Part shown: one piece after another, positions 33,344 through 41,808 of the stretch
Layout: each line of letters opens with the position of its first letter
Numbering within the stretch: position 1 is the stretch's first letter
Source: Rhodoferax sp.
GTDB lineage: Bacteria > Pseudomonadota > Gammaproteobacteria > Burkholderiales > Burkholderiaceae_C
Assembly: GCF_028714215.1 (NCBI RefSeq)
Contig: NZ_JAQTMS010000009.1
Span: 58,016-122,015 of the forward strand
Length of the DNA stretch: 64,000 nucleotides
Direction: 5' to 3'
Made by a program: the position numbers and the translations under genes
The notes under the pieces: generated by a model
Told to the model about the DNA's origin: nothing
The model's input: the letters and a program-made list of their open reading frames with translations, nothing else
Database searches by the model: none

Positions 33344-34404
33344 TTGTGTGCTCCGTTGCTATTTGTTTCAGGGCCTGGACCCGCTCCGTTGCCGGCATTT
33401 TCGCCAGCCGCCTGACCGCATCATAAAACCGCGGCCAGTTCTTGCCTTCGCGGGCGAACAAGGCTTCAAAACCCGGCACCAGTTCGTCGTAGGCGGCCTG
33501 AGCGCCAAATGCCGCGTTGTTGGCACCGGCCACCCAGGCGTCGTACGCGCTATAGCCACCCCAACTGCTCTTGAGCCGGGCATAGTCATCACGAAAATCC
33601 TGCAGCACCCTATTCTTTCTGGCAATCAGTTCTTTGCGATCGAGCACCGGCAACTCCCCTGTCCCGTAGATGGCAAGCAGGCGGACCCGCGTGGCCAGTG
33701 ACAGCGCCCGAAACTGCTGGCGTCGGGCGTCAAACTCCGCGTACTCTTTCCTGGCCGCAACGGCACCATGGACCGAGAGCCAGCGCTCGCTCCCCAGGCG
33801 CTCCACGGCCGTGGCAAATGACTCGTTGAACAAGGTGTCGTCCTTGACATACAGCACCTGATGCGCCAGTTCATGAAAAATCATGCGCGCCAACTCCCCT
33901 TCCGGGTAGCTGATGAAGGTGTTGAGCAGGGGGTCGCCGCCGACCCAGTGTGGAGTAGGCCGGCACACCGTAGACGCTGACCTCCAGCCCTTCCAGGGCC
34001 AGCGCCCGCGCTTGGGCACGCGCCTCGGCCTCGCTGAAATAGCCCCGGTAGCCGACACAGCCGACCACCGGAAAACACCAGGTTTTGAGGGTCAGCGAGA
34101 ACTCGGGTGCCGCCACCACATTCCACACGACGGCGCGGCGCTGCAGATCGGCGTAGCTGTGGTAGCTGGCGTTGTCGGGTAGTTGCAGCTCGGTCACGGC
34201 AAAGCTTCGTATACGCTGCGCCAACACCAAACGCTGCTTCAACGCGGGCGCGGCGTCCTGATCAACCAACCACTGCTCGATCGGCCGGGCCACCAGCATC
34301 ATGTGCAAATGCCCTTCCACCGATTGCAGGTAGTAATGGGTGTCGGCACAAGCGGCCAGCAAGCTTGACAGGAATAGGCCGGCAAGGATCTGAAGATTTC
34401 GCAT
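33336..34404 (-). pseudogene. putative aminopeptidase (Aminopep family), frameshifted
   Basis: Two overlapping frames make one zinc-aminopeptidase-like lipoprotein. The N-terminal part (34404-33871) begins with a lipobox-like signal (LFLSSLLAACAD) and ends in VYGVPAYSTLG; the rest (continuing to 33336) resumes as GDPLLNTFISYPEGEL and contains the HELAH zinc site in MIFHELAHQVLY. The two frames meet near 33935-33950 in a GC-rich tract, consistent with one added base or two lost bases. Family proteins are normally one chain of about 350 residues. It may be a real pseudogene or a sequencing error. Its 3' end overlaps the small granule protein gene. Confidence 0.75.
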
Positions 34405-34425
34405 CGTGGCGCAGTTTACGATGCG
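34400..34425. promoter_or_regulatory. inverted repeat in the divergent gap
   Basis: CGCATCGT (34400-34407) and ACGATGCG (34418-34425) form a perfect 8-bp inverted repeat with a 10-base spacer between the divergent aminopeptidase and DUF1840 genes, overlapping the aminopeptidase start codon. It could be a regulatory site; nothing else supports this. Confidence 0.35.
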
Positions 34426-34430
34426 TCTCT

Positions 34431-34766
34431 ATGCTGTACAAATTCAAATCCAAATCCACCGGTGACCTCATCATGCTGCAGCCCAACGGACGGCGTGTGC
34501 TGGACATCATCGGCAAAGACACCCGACCCGGCGCGGGTGACAAAGGCATCATCCTGCCGGAACAAATGCCGGCAGCCATTGCCGCGCTGGAAGCGGCCGT
34601 TGCCAAAGAAGAGGCAGAGCAAAAAGCCGCCCTGACGCAAGCGCTGGCCCGCATGGAGCCAGCGCCCCGCTTTGAGGCGATCTCGCTGCGCCAGCGGGCC
34701 TTGCCTTTTATCGAGATGCTGCGCCGCTGCGAGCGGGCTGGACACGAAATCGTCTGGGGCGTGTAG
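34431..34766 (+). CDS. DUF1840 domain protein
   Basis: 111-residue protein of the DUF1840 family, common in Betaproteobacteria. MLYKFKSKSTGDLIMLQPNG at the start, IILPEQMPAAIAALEAAV, and the closing RALPFIEMLRRCERAGHEIVWGV are conserved in the family. The function is unknown. The ATG at 34431 is clear because the family begins with MLYKFKS. A longer frame reaching back to 34107 is only open because of GC bias. It diverges from the aminopeptidase with a 26-nt gap and converges with the Bug-type gene. Confidence 0.85.
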   Translation: MLYKFKSKSTGDLIMLQPNGRRVLDIIGKDTRPGAGDKGIILPEQMPAAIAALEAAVAKEEAEQKAALTQALARMEPAPRFEAISLRQRALPFIEMLRRCERAGHEIVWGV

Positions 34767-34782
34767 ATGGCCCCCGAGGGGG

Positions 34783-35793
34783 CTAATCAACCTTGGCGCC
34801 GGACGCCTTCACTACCGGCGCCCATTTCTTGATTTCGGCATCGATCAACGCGGCGAATTGCTGCGGTGTGTTGCCGCTGGGAATGGCGCCCTGGGCCAGC
34901 AACTTTTCCTTGATGGCGGGGGTGTTGAGGGCCTTGGCGGTTTCCTGCTGGATCCGGTTCACGACATCGGCTGGGGTGCCTGCCGGTGCCAGCAAACCAA
35001 ACCAGCTGCTGGCCTCGAAGCCTTTGAGCTTGCCGGCTTCTTCGATCGTGGGCAGCTCAGGCATGGCGGCCGAGCGTTGCGAACTGGTCACCGCAAACGC
35101 CTTGAGCTTGCCCCCCTTGATCTGCGGCATGGCCGAAGGCAAATTGTCAAACATCACATCCACCGTGCCAGACACCATGCCCATCATGGCGGGGCCGGAC
35201 CCGGTGTAGGGAATGTGGGTCATGAAAGTGCCGGTCATGGTCTTGAACAATTCGCCCGCCAGGTGAATCGATGTGCCATTGCCGCTGGATGCCATGTTGA
35301 GTTGCCCCGGATGGGCCTTGGCGTAGGCAATGAAGTCGAGCACATTGTTGATGCGCAGAGCCTTCGCCTTCTCGGTATTCATCACCATCACATTGGGCAC
35401 GCCGGCCACCAGCGTGATTGGCGCGAAGTCCTTTTGCGGATCGTAGGGCAAGCGGCTGTAGAGCGACTTGTTGATGCCATGGGTGCCCACGGTACCCATC
35501 AACAAGGTGTAGCCATCCGCCGGCGCCTTGGCGACGATGTCGGCGCCCAGGTTGCCGCCGGCACCAGCCCGGTTATCGACAATGAAACTTTGACCAAACG
35601 CCTTCGACAACTCCGGCGCCACGGCACGGGCCAGGATGTCGGTGGTACCACCCGGCGCAAAAGGCACCACAATTCTGACTGGCTTGGTGGGCCAAGCGGT
35701 CTGCGCCAACGCTTGGCTGGCCATTGAAATAGTCGCTACTCCGGCGAAAATCAGGGTGGCCAAGCGGCCAAGGTGGGGGAAGGATAAGGTCAT
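34783..35793 (-). CDS. Bug family tripartite tricarboxylate transporter substrate-binding protein
   Basis: 336-residue periplasmic binding protein of the Bug/TctC type. An N-terminal signal peptide (hydrophobic [14 protein letters not shown] then SQALAQT) is followed by the two-lobed fold; [20 protein letters not shown] is the family hallmark, with a conserved [20 protein letters not shown] segment. These proteins bind carboxylates and usually feed TctAB-type transporters, which are absent here, as is usual for the many orphan Bug proteins of this family. It lies convergent with DUF1840 and downstream of the Crp/Fnr gene on the same strand (52 nt gap). The ligand is unknown. Confidence 0.9.
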   Translation of the reverse strand: MTLSFPHLGRLATLIFAGVATISMASQALAQTAWPTKPVRIVVPFAPGGTTDILARAVAPELSKAFGQSFIVDNRAGAGGNLGADIVAKAPADGYTLLMGTVGTHGINKSLYSRLPYDPQKDFAPITLVAGVPNVMVMNTEKAKALRINNVLDFIAYAKAHPGQLNMASSGNGTSIHLAGELFKTMTGTFMTHIPYTGSGPAMMGMVSGTVDVMFDNLPSAMPQIKGGKLKAFAVTSSQRSAAMPELPTIEEAGKLKGFEASSWFGLLAPAGTPADVVNRIQQETAKALNTPAIKEKLLAQGAIPSGNTPQQFAALIDAEIKKWAPVVKASGAKVD

Positions 35794-35845
35794 TGAAATC
35801 TCCTCTGGTTTTGGTCATGACAGGACGCTGCTGCTGTCGCAGATA

Positions 35846-36571
35846 TTAAACGACGGGCTTGCTTGTGAGAACAGCGGCGCGCAAGGCCTGCAGGTTCAAA
35901 ACCCGCAGGCCGCCATATTCGACACGGATGGAGCCTTGCGCAGCCAGCGTCGTCAAGGCCTCATTGACACGCTGGCGCGACAGCCCGACCAGGTACGCCA
36001 ACTCTTGCTGGGTGATCCGCAGCACCTCGCCCACGCCCGGATAGAGCACCGGGTTGAACAGTGCCGCCAGACTGCGGGCGACCCGGATGTCAGGGTTGTT
36101 CAAGCGGTCTATTTCGCGGGCCGCGATGAACTGGCCCAGACGTTCGTTGAGCTGGTTCATGATGAAGCGGTTGAAACCAATCGAGTGGTCCAGCAGCCAA
36201 TGGAAGGTGTCCACGTGCAAACCGGCAACCCGACTCTTGCGCAGTGCCTGGATGTTGTAGCGGTAGCTTTCGCGCTTCAAGGCCGTGCCCTCGCCAAACC
36301 AGCCACCGGGCGGCATGCCGATGAAAGTCATGGTTCGCCCCTCGGCGTTGTCGCTGCTCATCTTGAGCAGGCCGTCGACCACGCCAAACCAGTAGGTCAC
36401 GGGGCGACCGGTGCGGCACACATATTCGCCGGCGCTGGCGTCGGTGATTTTGAGGTCGTCCACGGCACGTTCACGCTCTGGCACCGTCAGCAAACCAATC
36501 CATGGAATGGCGTCCAGTTCCGCAGTGGTCAGCGGACGTCGGCGCTGGTGCAGGGAGTTGTCATAACTCAT
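35846..36571 (-). CDS. Crp/Fnr family transcriptional regulator
   Basis: 241-residue Crp/Fnr-like regulator: an N-terminal cyclic-nucleotide-binding-like beta barrel (SAGEYVCRTGRPVTYWFGVVDG, then PPGGWFGEGTAL), a dimerisation helix, and a C-terminal helix-turn-helix in ITQQELAYLVGLSRQRVNEA. No cysteine cluster of the FNR type is visible, so oxygen sensing by an iron-sulphur centre is unlikely; a small ligand is more probable. The ATG at 36571 follows a GGAG; the in-frame start further upstream extends into the inverted-repeat region. It diverges from the ligase and LIV-transporter operon, which it probably controls, and several palindromes lie between (36631-36695). Confidence 0.87.
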   Translation of the reverse strand: MSYDNSLHQRRRPLTTAELDAIPWIGLLTVPERERAVDDLKITDASAGEYVCRTGRPVTYWFGVVDGLLKMSSDNAEGRTMTFIGMPPGGWFGEGTALKRESYRYNIQALRKSRVAGLHVDTFHWLLDHSIGFNRFIMNQLNERLGQFIAAREIDRLNNPDIRVARSLAALFNPVLYPGVGEVLRITQQELAYLVGLSRQRVNEALTTLAAQGSIRVEYGGLRVLNLQALRAAVLTSKPVV

Positions 36572-36630
36572 TGATGTGCCACTCCAAGAATCAATCAAAC
36601 GTGCAGGGAAAACACCTACCGAGAAAAGTT

Positions 36631-36656
36631 CAAATTGTCGTCCAAATGACAACTTG
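36631..36656. promoter_or_regulatory. candidate Crp/Fnr-type operator
   Basis: CAAATTGTC and GACAACTTG form nine-base half-sites with one mismatch and an eight-base spacer (core TTGTC-N8-GACAA), located 60 nt upstream of the Crp/Fnr start. This dyad fits a helix-turn-helix dimer of that family; binding is inferred. Confidence 0.55.
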
Positions 36657-36660
36657 ACGT

Positions 36661-36695
36661 CAATGGAATGTCTATTATTCATTCCATTGCAATGG
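36661..36695. promoter_or_regulatory. overlapping palindromes between the Crp/Fnr gene and the ligase operon
   Basis: CAATGGAATG and CATTCCATTG form a perfect ten-base inverted repeat with a nine-base spacer (36661-36689); CCATTGCAATGG (36684-36695) is a second perfect palindrome sharing its right arm. Three CAATGG/CCATTG units in 35 nt look like a regulator-binding cluster in the divergent promoter region. Confidence 0.5.
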
Positions 36696-36712
36696 CTGGG
36701 TGCTTTGGGTCC

Positions 36713-36755
36713 AGCCAGTCCGTTTGGGGGGCAACGCCAAAGACCTGCCCCGCAA
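36713..36755. repeat. degenerate copy of the TTGgGGACAGAGC palindromic repeat
   Basis: CTTTGGGTCCAGCC on the left and GACCTGCCCCGCAAG on the right are recognisable arms of the family. It lies 30 nt before the acyl-CoA ligase start, so it may be part of the leader of the transcript. Confidence 0.4.
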
Positions 36756-36784
36756 GTTCACTCGTTTGAAGACAAGGCCCCGGG

Positions 36785-38760
36785 ATGCAGACCACTTTCC
36801 CTCAACTTCTGTTAAATCACTCGGCCCAAAGGGCGGCTGAACCGGCCATGCGGGAGAAAGAATACGGCATTTGGCAAGCCATGTCGTGGGCCGATCTGGG
36901 CACACTGGTGGAGCATCTGGCATGCGGCCTGCACCAGGCAGGCTTGCGTCGGGGTGAACACATGGTGGTGATAGGCGCCAATCGACCCCGCTTGTACGCC
37001 ACCATGCTGGCAGTCCAGTCCATTGGCGCCATCCCGGTCCCCCTTTACCAGGATGCCGCGGCACCCGAGTGCGTGTTCCCTATCAACAACGCGGAGGTAC
37101 GCTTTGCCTTTGCCGAAGATCAGGAACAGGTTGACAAACTGCTCGAAATCCGCGAGCAGTGCCCACAGCTCTGCAACCTCTACTTCGACGATCCGCGCGG
37201 TCTGCGCAATTATGACGAACCGGGCTTGGCACCGCTGGATGATTTACTGGCCGCGGGCAAGGCTTTTGCGGCCTTGCACCCGGGCTTTTTCAAGGCCGAA
37301 GTAAACCAGGCCAAGCCCGACGACGTGGCGGCCATGTTTTTTACTTCGGGCACCACAGGCAACCCCAAGGGCGTGGTGCATACCCACAATTCACTGCTGA
37401 ACCGTGCCAAGGCCGGCGCCGACTTTGACAAATTGACCCATGCCGAAGAGGTGCTGCCTATTTGCCGCCGGCCTGGATCGGGCAAAACATTTTCAGCTAC
37501 GCACAATGGCTGGCCTGCGGCTACGTGGTGAATTGCCCCGAGTCGTCGGCCACGGTCACGATTGACCTCAAGGAGGTCGGCCCGACCTATTACTTTGCGC
37601 CACCCCGGGTCTTCGAAGGACTGCTCACCAGCGTGATGATTCGCATGGAAGATGCTGGCGCCATCAAGCGCCGCATGTTTCATTACTTCATGAGCGTGGC
37701 GCAACGGGTCGGCCCGGCACGCATGGACGGCAAGCCGATCGGTTTCGGCAATTCCATTCTCTATGTTTTGGGTGATCTGCTGGTTTATGGACCCTTGCGC
37801 AACAACCTTGGCATGAGCCGCGTGCGGGTGGCCTACACCGCCGGCGAGGCCATTGGGCCCGACCTGTTCAGCTTCTACCGCTCCATCGGCATCAACCTCA
37901 AACAGCTCTACGGCTCCACCGAGACGGCGGTGTTTGTGTGCCTGCAGCCGGACAACCAGGCCCGTGCCGACACGGTCGGGATCCCGATCGCCGGGGTCGA
38001 AATCAAGGTCGCCGAGAATGGCGAAATTCTGGTCAAGTCACCGGGCTTGCTGAAGGAGTATTTCAAAAACCCGACCGCCACCGCCGAAGTGTTGAGCGCC
38101 GACGGCTGGTACCACACCAGTGACGCCGGCTTCCTCGACGCCCACGGTCACCTCAAGATCATCGACCGCGTCAAAGACGTCGGCCGCATCCGCGGCGGCG
38201 CCAATGATGGCGCCATGTTTGCCCCCAAGTACGTGGAAAACAAGCTGAAATTTTTTCCCCACATCAAGGAAGTGGTGGCTTATGGCGATGGTCGTGAAAA
38301 AGTCTGCGTCATGATCAACATCGATTTTGACGCGGTTGGCAACTGGGCCGAACGCCGCAATCTGCCCTATGCGGGTTATACGGATCTGGCGCAAAAGCCC
38401 GAGGTTTACCAGCTGATCAAGGAGTGCGTCGAGAAGGTCAACGCCGACCTGAGCGTGGACGTTTTGTTGGCCGGCTCGCAGGTGAGCCGCTTTCTGGTGC
38501 TGCACAAGGAGCTTGATGCCGACGACGGCGAGTTGACCCGCACCAACAAGGTTCGGCGCGGCTTCATTGCGGAAAAATACGACGTGCTGGTTGACGCCTT
38601 GTACGGCGGCAAGACCTCCCAGTTCATCGAAACGCAGGTCAAGTTTGAAGACGGCCGCACCGGTAGCGTCAGTGCCACGCTCAGAATAGACGACGCAAAA
38701 ACCTTTGCCCCGGTCAAGGCCCCTGATCAGTCGGGGGCCAAGCTGGCCCGCGCCGCTTAG
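36785..38760 (+). pseudogene. long-chain acyl-CoA ligase (AMP-binding), frameshifted
   Basis: An AMP-forming ligase of about 658 residues, split into two frames. The first (36785-37531) has the P-loop FFTSGTTGNPKGVVHTH. The second (open from 37462) has LYGSTETAVF, GWYHTSDAGF and IIDRVKDVGRIRG, the adenylate- and lysine-binding parts. The frame changes at about 37457: inserting one G after GTGCTG restores the uninterrupted sequence VLAYLPPAWIGQNIFSYAQ. So one base is missing, by mutation or sequencing error. It is the first gene of the LIV-transporter operon, and activation of the imported acid to its CoA ester is the likely role. If the deletion is real, the enzyme is inactive. Confidence 0.82.
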
Positions 38761-38801
38761 CCGCGGTCTGTCCGGCCCGGCACCCAAACACACTGAACAT
38801 C

Positions 38802-39587
38802 ATGGCGACTAAAAAAATCGGCGACGTCATTCTGGATGTCAAAAATATTTCTCTCAGTTTCGGCGGCGTCAAAGCGCTGACGGATATCTCCTTCAACGTC
38901 TGCGAGCACGAGGTGCGGGCCATCATCGGACCCAACGGCGCCGGCAAGAGTTCGATGCTCAATTGCATCAACGGCGTCTACACGCCGCAACAGGGCTCCA
39001 TTACTTTCCGCGGCCAATCTTTCCATCACATGGACAGCCACCAAGTGGCCGTGATGGGCATAGCGCGCACCTTCCAGAGTCTGGCGCTGTTCAAGGGCAT
39101 GAGTGTGATCGACAACATCATGACCGGACGCAACCTCAAGATCAAAAGCAATCTGCTGTGGCAGGCCTTGCGCATCGGCCCCGCGCAACGGGAAGAAGAG
39201 CTGCACCGCGAAGCGGTTGAGCACATCATTGACTTCCTGGAAATTCAAGCCCATCGCAAGACCCCCGTTGGCCAGTTGCCTTACGGGCTGCAGAAACGTG
39301 TCGACCTGGGGCGCGCCCTGGCGATGGAGCCGCAAGTACTGCTGCTGGACGAACCCATGGCCGGCATGAATGTGGAGGAGAAGCAGGACATGTGCCGTTT
39401 TGTGCTGGATGTGAATGGGGAGTTCGGCACCACCGTCGTATTGATCGAGCACGACATGGGTGTCGTGATGGACATTTCAGATCGCGTGGTGGTATTGGAC
39501 TACGGCAAGAAGATTGGCGACGGCACGCCTGACGAAGTACGCAACAACGAAGAAGTGATCAGCGCCTATCTTGGGACGGGTCACTAG
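38802..39587 (+). CDS. LIV-type ABC transporter ATP-binding protein (LivG-like)
   Basis: 261-residue ATPase of the branched-chain amino acid transporter class. Walker A is GPNGAGKSS, the signature region LPYGLQKRVDLGRAL, and Walker B LLLDEPMAGMN. The N-terminal 13 residues before the first strand are typical of this ligase-linked subfamily. It starts 42 nt after the ligase stop. It pairs with the LivF-like ATPase at 43279. The whole set probably imports an aliphatic or aromatic carboxylate rather than amino acids, because ligases flank it; this is inference. Confidence 0.93.
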   Translation: MATKKIGDVILDVKNISLSFGGVKALTDISFNVCEHEVRAIIGPNGAGKSSMLNCINGVYTPQQGSITFRGQSFHHMDSHQVAVMGIARTFQSLALFKGMSVIDNIMTGRNLKIKSNLLWQALRIGPAQREEELHREAVEHIIDFLEIQAHRKTPVGQLPYGLQKRVDLGRALAMEPQVLLLDEPMAGMNVEEKQDMCRFVLDVNGEFGTTVVLIEHDMGVVMDISDRVVVLDYGKKIGDGTPDEVRNNEEVISAYLGTGH

Positions 39588-39590
39588 TAA

Positions 39591-39645
39591 TTGTGGGAAA
39601 GACCGCAGCTACGCGAAGCGAGCAAGCTCTGTCCCCAACTGATTA
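39591..39645. repeat. copy of the TTGgGGACAGAGC palindromic repeat
   Basis: TTGTGGGAAAGACC on the left and AGCTCTGTCCCCAACTGATTAA on the right, with GCTACGCGAAGCGAGC in the centre. Its reverse complement aligns with the copies at 55642 and 62591, including the flank TTAATCAGTTG. It fills the gap between the ATPase and permease genes. Confidence 0.65.
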
Positions 39646-39655
39646 AGGATGTGTA

Positions 39656-40585
39656 ATGGGATTTTTTCTTGAAACCCTGCTCGGCGGCCTGATGGCCGGC
39701 ATGCTGTATTCGCTGGTGGCGCTGGGCTTTGTGCTGATCTACAAGGCCTCCGGCGTGTTCAATTTTGCCCAGGGCGCCATGGTGTTGTTTGCGGCGCTGG
39801 CGATGGCCCGTTTTTCCGAATGGATCCCGGTCTGGACCGGCATCACAAATCCGATTGTCGCCAATCTGGGGGCCTTTGCCGCCGCCGGTGTGCTGATGTT
39901 TGTCGTGGCGTGGTTGATTGAGCGATTTGTGTTGCGTCATCTGGTGAACCAGGAGGGCACCACCTTGCTGATGGCTACGTTAGGGATCGGCTATTTTCTC
40001 GACGGCATTGGACAAACCATTTTTGGCAGCGACATCTACAAGATCGACGTCGGCATGCCCAAGGATCCCGTGATTGCTTTCGAATCCGTGTTCGAGGGCG
40101 GCATCCTGCTCAACAAGGAAGATTTGTACGCGGCCCTGATTGCGGCGGTGCTGGTGGCGCTGCTGAGCCTGTTCTTTCAGAAAACCAGCACCGGGCGCGC
40201 CTTGCGAGCGGTGGCGGACGACCATCAGGCGGCCCAGAGCATCGGCATTCCACTCAACCGCATCTGGTTCATCGTCTGGTGCGTGGCGGGCGTTGTGGCA
40301 TTGGTCGCCGGCATGATCTGGGGCAGCAAGCTGGGGGTGCAGTTTTCTCTCACCACGGTGGCCTTGCGGGCCCTGCCGGTGGTGATTCTGGGCGGCCTGA
40401 CCTCGGTGCCCGGCGCCATCATTGGCGGCCTGATCATCGGTGTTGGTGAAAAGATGTCAGAAGTATTTTTGGGGCCTTACGTCGGTGGCGGCATCGAAAT
40501 CTGGTTCGCCTACGTGCTGGCACTGGTGTTTCTGCTGTTCCGGCCGCAGGGCTTGTTCGGCGAAAAAATAATTGATCGCGTATGA
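39656..40585 (+). CDS. LIV-type ABC transporter permease (LivH-like)
   Basis: 309-residue inner-membrane permease with about eight hydrophobic helices. The start (LLGGLMAGMLYSLVALGFVLIYKASGVFNFAQGAMV), the central EAA-like TGRALRAVADDHQAAQSIGI, and PVVILGGLTSVPGAIIGG are typical of LivH. It transports the substrate with the second permease encoded next. A repeat and a hairpin flank the gene: the last codons and stop are part of the hairpin at 40564-40606. The ATG at 39656 is preceded by AAGGATGTGTA. Confidence 0.93.
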   Translation: MGFFLETLLGGLMAGMLYSLVALGFVLIYKASGVFNFAQGAMVLFAALAMARFSEWIPVWTGITNPIVANLGAFAAAGVLMFVVAWLIERFVLRHLVNQEGTTLLMATLGIGYFLDGIGQTIFGSDIYKIDVGMPKDPVIAFESVFEGGILLNKEDLYAALIAAVLVALLSLFFQKTSTGRALRAVADDHQAAQSIGIPLNRIWFIVWCVAGVVALVAGMIWGSKLGVQFSLTTVALRALPVVILGGLTSVPGAIIGGLIIGVGEKMSEVFLGPYVGGGIEIWFAYVLALVFLLFRPQGLFGEKIIDRV

Positions 40586-40606
40586 AATACGCAGTCAATT
40601 ATTTTT
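40564..40606. other. long stem-loop spanning the livH-like stop codon
   Basis: The sequence from 40564 to 40582 pairs with 40588-40606 over 19 positions (one A/C mismatch, one G-U), leaving a five-base loop that contains the stop codon TGA. It could be an RNase site, an attenuator or a partial terminator; the lower stem is A-T only, which is unusual for a terminator. Confidence 0.6.
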
Positions 40607-40677
40607 CAGTGAAGGCTAACTTGCGCAGCAAGTTAAGCGAAGCATGCCGGAACTAAAAGTCATTTGAGAGATAAGAA

Positions 40678-41754
40678 ATGTTCTACAGAGAAAACGGCCA
40701 GTTCAAGACGACCTATCGCGCAGACCAGCAGATATTTCCGATCGCGCAGGATCGCTGGGCGGTGCTGCTGATCATTGCGGCCGCCTTTATCGTGGTCCCC
40801 ATGATCAGCAGCGGCTATATGTTTCGGGCCATCCTGATCCCGTTCCTGATCATGTCGGTGGCCGCTCTGGGGGTCAATGTCCTGGTCGGCTATTGTGGCC
40901 AAATTTCACTGGGCTCAGGGGCTTTCATGGCGGTGGGCGCTTACGCCGCCTTCAATTTCTTTGTCCGGGTCCCTGGCATGCCGTTGTTGCTGGCCATGGT
41001 TCTGGGTGGTTTGTGCTCCAGCATTTTTGGCATTCTGTTTGGTTTGCCAAGCTTGCGCGTCAAGGGACTCTATCTGGCGGTGGCCACCCTGGCGGCACAG
41101 TTTTTCAGCGACTGGATGTTTTTGCGCGTCAAGTGGTTTACCAACGACGCGCCGTCCGGCTCGGTTTCGGTCTCCGGCTTGCAAGTGTTTGGTTGGCAGA
41201 TAAGCAGTCCGACTTCCAAATATTTGTTTTGCCTGTCGATTCTGGTGTTGCTGGCGCTGCTGGCCAAGAATCTGGTGCGCGGCGCCATCGGCCGCGAATG
41301 GATGGCCATCCGCGATATGGACGTGGCCGCCGCGGTGATCGGCATCCGGCCCATGTACGCCAAGCTCAGTGCTTTTGCCATCAGTTCCTTCATTGTCGGC
41401 ATGGCCGGTGCCATGTGGGGTTTCATTTACTTGGAATCGTGGGAGCCCGCTGCATTTTCCGTGGACCTGTCGTTCAAGCTGTTGTTCATGGTCATCATCG
41501 GTGGCATGGGCTCCATCATGGGTGCTTTCTTTGGCGCCGCTTTCATCGTGATCCTGCCGATTTTTCTGAACCAGTTTCTACCTCTCATCGGAGGCGTCTT
41601 GGGCATCGAGGTTTCAACCGCCGGAATTTCACATGCCGAGTTGATCATCTTTGGCGCCCTGATCGTCTGGTTCCTGATAGTGGAACCCCATGGCCTGGCC
41701 AAGCTGTGGTCCATCGGCAAACAAAAGCTGCGTCTGTGGCCGTTTCCGCATTGA
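40678..41754 (+). CDS. LIV-type ABC transporter permease (LivM-like)
   Basis: 358-residue inner-membrane permease with about nine hydrophobic segments. GYCGQISLGSGAFMAVGAYAAF, LRVKGLYLAVATLAAQFF and RDMDVAAAVIGI are family marks, followed by GMAGAMWGF and MVIIGGMGSIMGAFFGA. It forms the channel together with the LivH-like protein. The ATG at 40678 gives a hydrophilic 30-residue lead, normal for this subgroup. The gap from livH contains the stem-loop and an additional GCTAACTTGCGCAGCAAGTTAAGC palindrome. Confidence 0.93.
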   Translation: MFYRENGQFKTTYRADQQIFPIAQDRWAVLLIIAAAFIVVPMISSGYMFRAILIPFLIMSVAALGVNVLVGYCGQISLGSGAFMAVGAYAAFNFFVRVPGMPLLLAMVLGGLCSSIFGILFGLPSLRVKGLYLAVATLAAQFFSDWMFLRVKWFTNDAPSGSVSVSGLQVFGWQISSPTSKYLFCLSILVLLALLAKNLVRGAIGREWMAIRDMDVAAAVIGIRPMYAKLSAFAISSFIVGMAGAMWGFIYLESWEPAAFSVDLSFKLLFMVIIGGMGSIMGAFFGAAFIVILPIFLNQFLPLIGGVLGIEVSTAGISHAELIIFGALIVWFLIVEPHGLAKLWSIGKQKLRLWPFPH

Positions 41755-41808
41755 CTTTATTTTTTTCGTTAACCCGGCACCCCGGTGCCACACACTTAGG
41801 AGACAAGC

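Noticed and set aside
34783..35793. Complete tripartite tricarboxylate transporter
   Set aside because: Only the Bug-type binding protein is present; no TctA or TctB gene lies nearby.
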